From Roseiflexus sp. (GTDB lineage: Bacteria > Chloroflexota > Chloroflexia > Chloroflexales > Roseiflexaceae), in the NCBI GenBank assembly GCA_025055265.1, contig JANWXL010000574.1, positions 1 to 32,345 on the forward strand: 32,345 bases of DNA, written 5' to 3'. The position numbers were made by a program, and so were the translations under genes. The notes beneath the pieces are model-generated. The model saw only the letters and a list, made by a program, of their open reading frames with translations, was not told the origin of the DNA and did not search any database. Positions 30,976-32,345 of the stretch are shown here, piece after piece; the stretch's first letter is position 1, and every line of letters starts with the position of its first letter.

Positions 30976-31004
30976 ATGGTACGGATAGAGTGAAGAGTTG
31001 TCAA
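30976..31004 (-). promoter_or_regulatory. Promoter of the amidohydrolase-aroC operon
   Basis: Minus-strand TTGACA (30999-31004), 17-bp spacer, TACCAT (30976-30981). This is the best sigma-70-type match in the window. Predicted start near 30969, a 50-nt leader. It should drive the five genes from 30919 down to 24130. Confidence 0.65.
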
Positions 31005-31009
31005 TGATC

Positions 31010-31075
31010 AGCGTAGGGGCGCGCCGCATTCGATCCCATTCGCTTATTCGCTTCCCCATTCGCTGACTGCGTTGG
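31010..31075. repeat. GTAGGGGCGCG and ATTCGCT words
   Basis: GCGTAGGGGCGCGCC followed by CATTCGATCCCATTCGCTTATTCGCTTCCCCATTCGCTGAC-type words, the second copy of the tract at 5638-5687. The rest of the 30920-31280 gap contains the two divergent promoters and nothing else recognisable. Confidence 0.75.
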
Positions 31076-31188
31076 CGCCCGGATGACCTCCGGGGTCTCG
31101 AAGAGGGAGAAAGAAGAAGCGTGACACGCGATCAATTGTGGAGAAATTGAGACTGGCATCGTCTGGTAATGAATCTGCCGCCCCAATC

Positions 31189-31197
31189 TGGTACAAT
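31189..31197 (+). promoter_or_regulatory. Extended -10 promoter of the GAF sensor gene
   Basis: TGGTACAAT, extended -10 with TACAAT at 31192-31197; no clear -35. Predicted start near 31204, a leader of about 77 nt. Confidence 0.45.
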
Positions 31198-31280
31198 CCA
31201 AATTAAGAAAGTGTAAGGCAATTACTCCATCTGACAACTCTCGACCCCTGAGTCATCGCTCCTCATACCACAAACGAACC

Positions 31281-32345
31281 ATGGACGACGCCGAAGCCCT
31301 TCAGTCCGAAAACGAAGCCCTGAGAGCACGCATACGCGAGCTTGAACAGCGACTGGCGGGCGCTCACGCAAACCCTCTACTTCCACGCACGGACCCGTCC
31401 AAAAGTGATGCCTACTTCGCAGCGTTTCATCAGACGGTGCTGGCAATCATGAACCGTCTCGACCTCAACGACGTGCTGGAGGCGGTTGTGACGCATGCCG
31501 CGCGTCTGGCAGGCACAGAGCATGGATACATCTTTCTGCGATCGGCAAACGCCGAAGTGATGAAAATGAAGGTTGCCATTGGTCAATTTGCACTGAATCG
31601 AGGATGTGAAATTGCGCCCGGCGAAGGGGTTTCCGGACGTGTCTGGCAATCTGGCAAACCGATGATGGTCGAGAACTACCGATCGTGGGAAGGGCGCATT
31701 GAGCGGTTGGAAATGACCGACTTTGGCGCACTCATTGCGGCGCCGCTGATGTCGGGCGAAACCGTCACCGGAATATTGGGAGTCGCTTACGATGCGCCAT
31801 ATGCGGCTGATTTCCCTTCAATTGCAGCACTGTTAGCCCGATTCGCCGATCTTGCTGCGATTGCCATTGACAATGCACGCCTGTACACCTCTGCGCAGGA
31901 AGAACTGGCAGAACGGCGCCGAGTCGAAGCGGAACTTCGGATCGCAACGCAGCACCTGCGCGACCTGCACACTATTACGCAACGGCAAGCGCAGGAACTG
32001 CATCTGATAGGACAGGTACGCGCGGCGCTGGCGCGTGAGGTCAGTCTGCCTGCCATTTTTCGCACGGTCGTCGAGTCGATCGCCCAAACGTTCGGGTACA
32101 CCCAGGTGTGCATTTACCTTCGTGAACAGGATGAACTGGTGCTGCAACATCAGGTCGGCTACCATTTCATCTCCGAACGAATCCCGATGGGGGTCGGCAT
32201 CATCAGTCGCACGATCCTGAGCGAACGCCCGACGCTGGTTGCCGATGTGAGCGCCGATCCTGATTTTCTTGGCGCGATTGACGGCGTCGTGTCCGAAGTA
32301 TGCGTGCCGCTCCGTGACAAGGGGAAAGTTATCGGCGCACTCAAC
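31281..32345 (+). CDS. Tandem-GAF sensor protein (C-terminus beyond window)
   Basis: The frame is open from ATG 31281 through the right edge, 355 codons. A short N-terminal coiled coil (about 4-28) is followed by a GAF domain (about 45-195, with V-L-E-A-V-V-T-H-A-A-R-L-A-G-T-E-H-G-Y-I-F-L and G-E-G-V-S-G-R-V-W). A long coiled coil follows (about 200-245), then a second GAF domain (about 250-355, with I-F-R-T-V-V-E-S-I-A and M-G-V-G-I-I-S-R), incomplete. No membrane segment. The unseen part probably carries a histidine-kinase, cyclase or further sensor domain, as is common for this architecture in Chloroflexota. The Shine-Dalgarno is poor. Divergent from the amidohydrolase operon. Confidence 0.88.
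   Translation, partial: MDDAEALQSENEALRARIRELEQRLAGAHANPLLPRTDPSKSDAYFAAFHQTVLAIMNRLDLNDVLEAVVTHAARLAGTEHGYIFLRSANAEVMKMKVAIGQFALNRGCEIAPGEGVSGRVWQSGKPMMVENYRSWEGRIERLEMTDFGALIAAPLMSGETVTGILGVAYDAPYAADFPSIAALLARFADLAAIAIDNARLYTSAQEELAERRRVEAELRIATQHLRDLHTITQRQAQELHLIGQVRAALAREVSLPAIFRTVVESIAQTFGYTQVCIYLREQDELVLQHQVGYHFISERIPMGVGIISRTILSERPTLVADVSADPDFLGAIDGVVSEVCVPLRDKGKVIGALN

Overview
The window looks like the chromosome of a GC-rich filamentous anoxygenic phototroph of the Chloroflexota, most like Roseiflexus. That placement is an inference from overall protein style, from the MoxR/VWA cluster with its glutamine-rich partner, and from the unusual intergenic heptamer repeats; no marker gene settles it. 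There is no phage, transposase, CRISPR array or rRNA. About 27 protein genes and one tRNA-Lys are supported, and a second, structured RNA is a candidate.

Left part (1-5211), all on the minus strand: a truncated DUF1641 gene, a TPR-like protein, the nickel chaperone gene hypA, a YycJ/WalJ-type metallo-beta-lactamase-fold hydrolase and a divergent PRPP synthetase (prs). The promoters of the DUF1641 gene and of hypA share three sequence boxes at identical spacing, which suggests one regulon. Next (5818-8426, plus) is a translationally coupled pair, a DegT-type PLP aminotransferase and a DAO-type flavoprotein, followed by a converging tRNA-Lys(CUU) with its own promoter and terminator.

Centre (8826-17989, plus): a seven-gene cluster with a zinc-ribbon protein, a membrane-anchored coiled-coil protein with a Q/G-rich tract, a tiny two-helix membrane protein, a MoxR AAA+ ATPase, a DUF58 protein, and two large membrane VWA proteins, the last with two VWA modules and a glutamine-amidotransferase-like fold. 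This is a Chloroflexota form of the MoxR/Bat-type module, probably an ATP-driven chaperone or assembly machine at the membrane.

Right part: a flavodoxin-like gene and an APH-fold kinase (plus), a CBS-domain gene with a four-cysteine protein upstream (minus), a GAF histidine kinase and a receiver-only response regulator (plus). A tight five-gene minus-strand operon (30919 to 24130) encodes a YtcJ-type amidohydrolase, a TPR/zinc-ribbon membrane protein, chorismate synthase, acetoacetyl-CoA synthetase and a shikimate-kinase-like P-loop protein. The window ends inside a tandem-GAF sensor gene.

The intergenic DNA is unusually organised. Several unrelated motifs are repeated with a 7-bp period (TTAGGGG, GAGGCAC, GGTTCTC, GTTGAAC, ATTCGCT, CCACTCC), and three genes take their stop codon from a TTAGGG array. 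There are also MITE/REP-like elements with terminal inverted repeats, and a likely free-standing small RNA at about 18415-18569.
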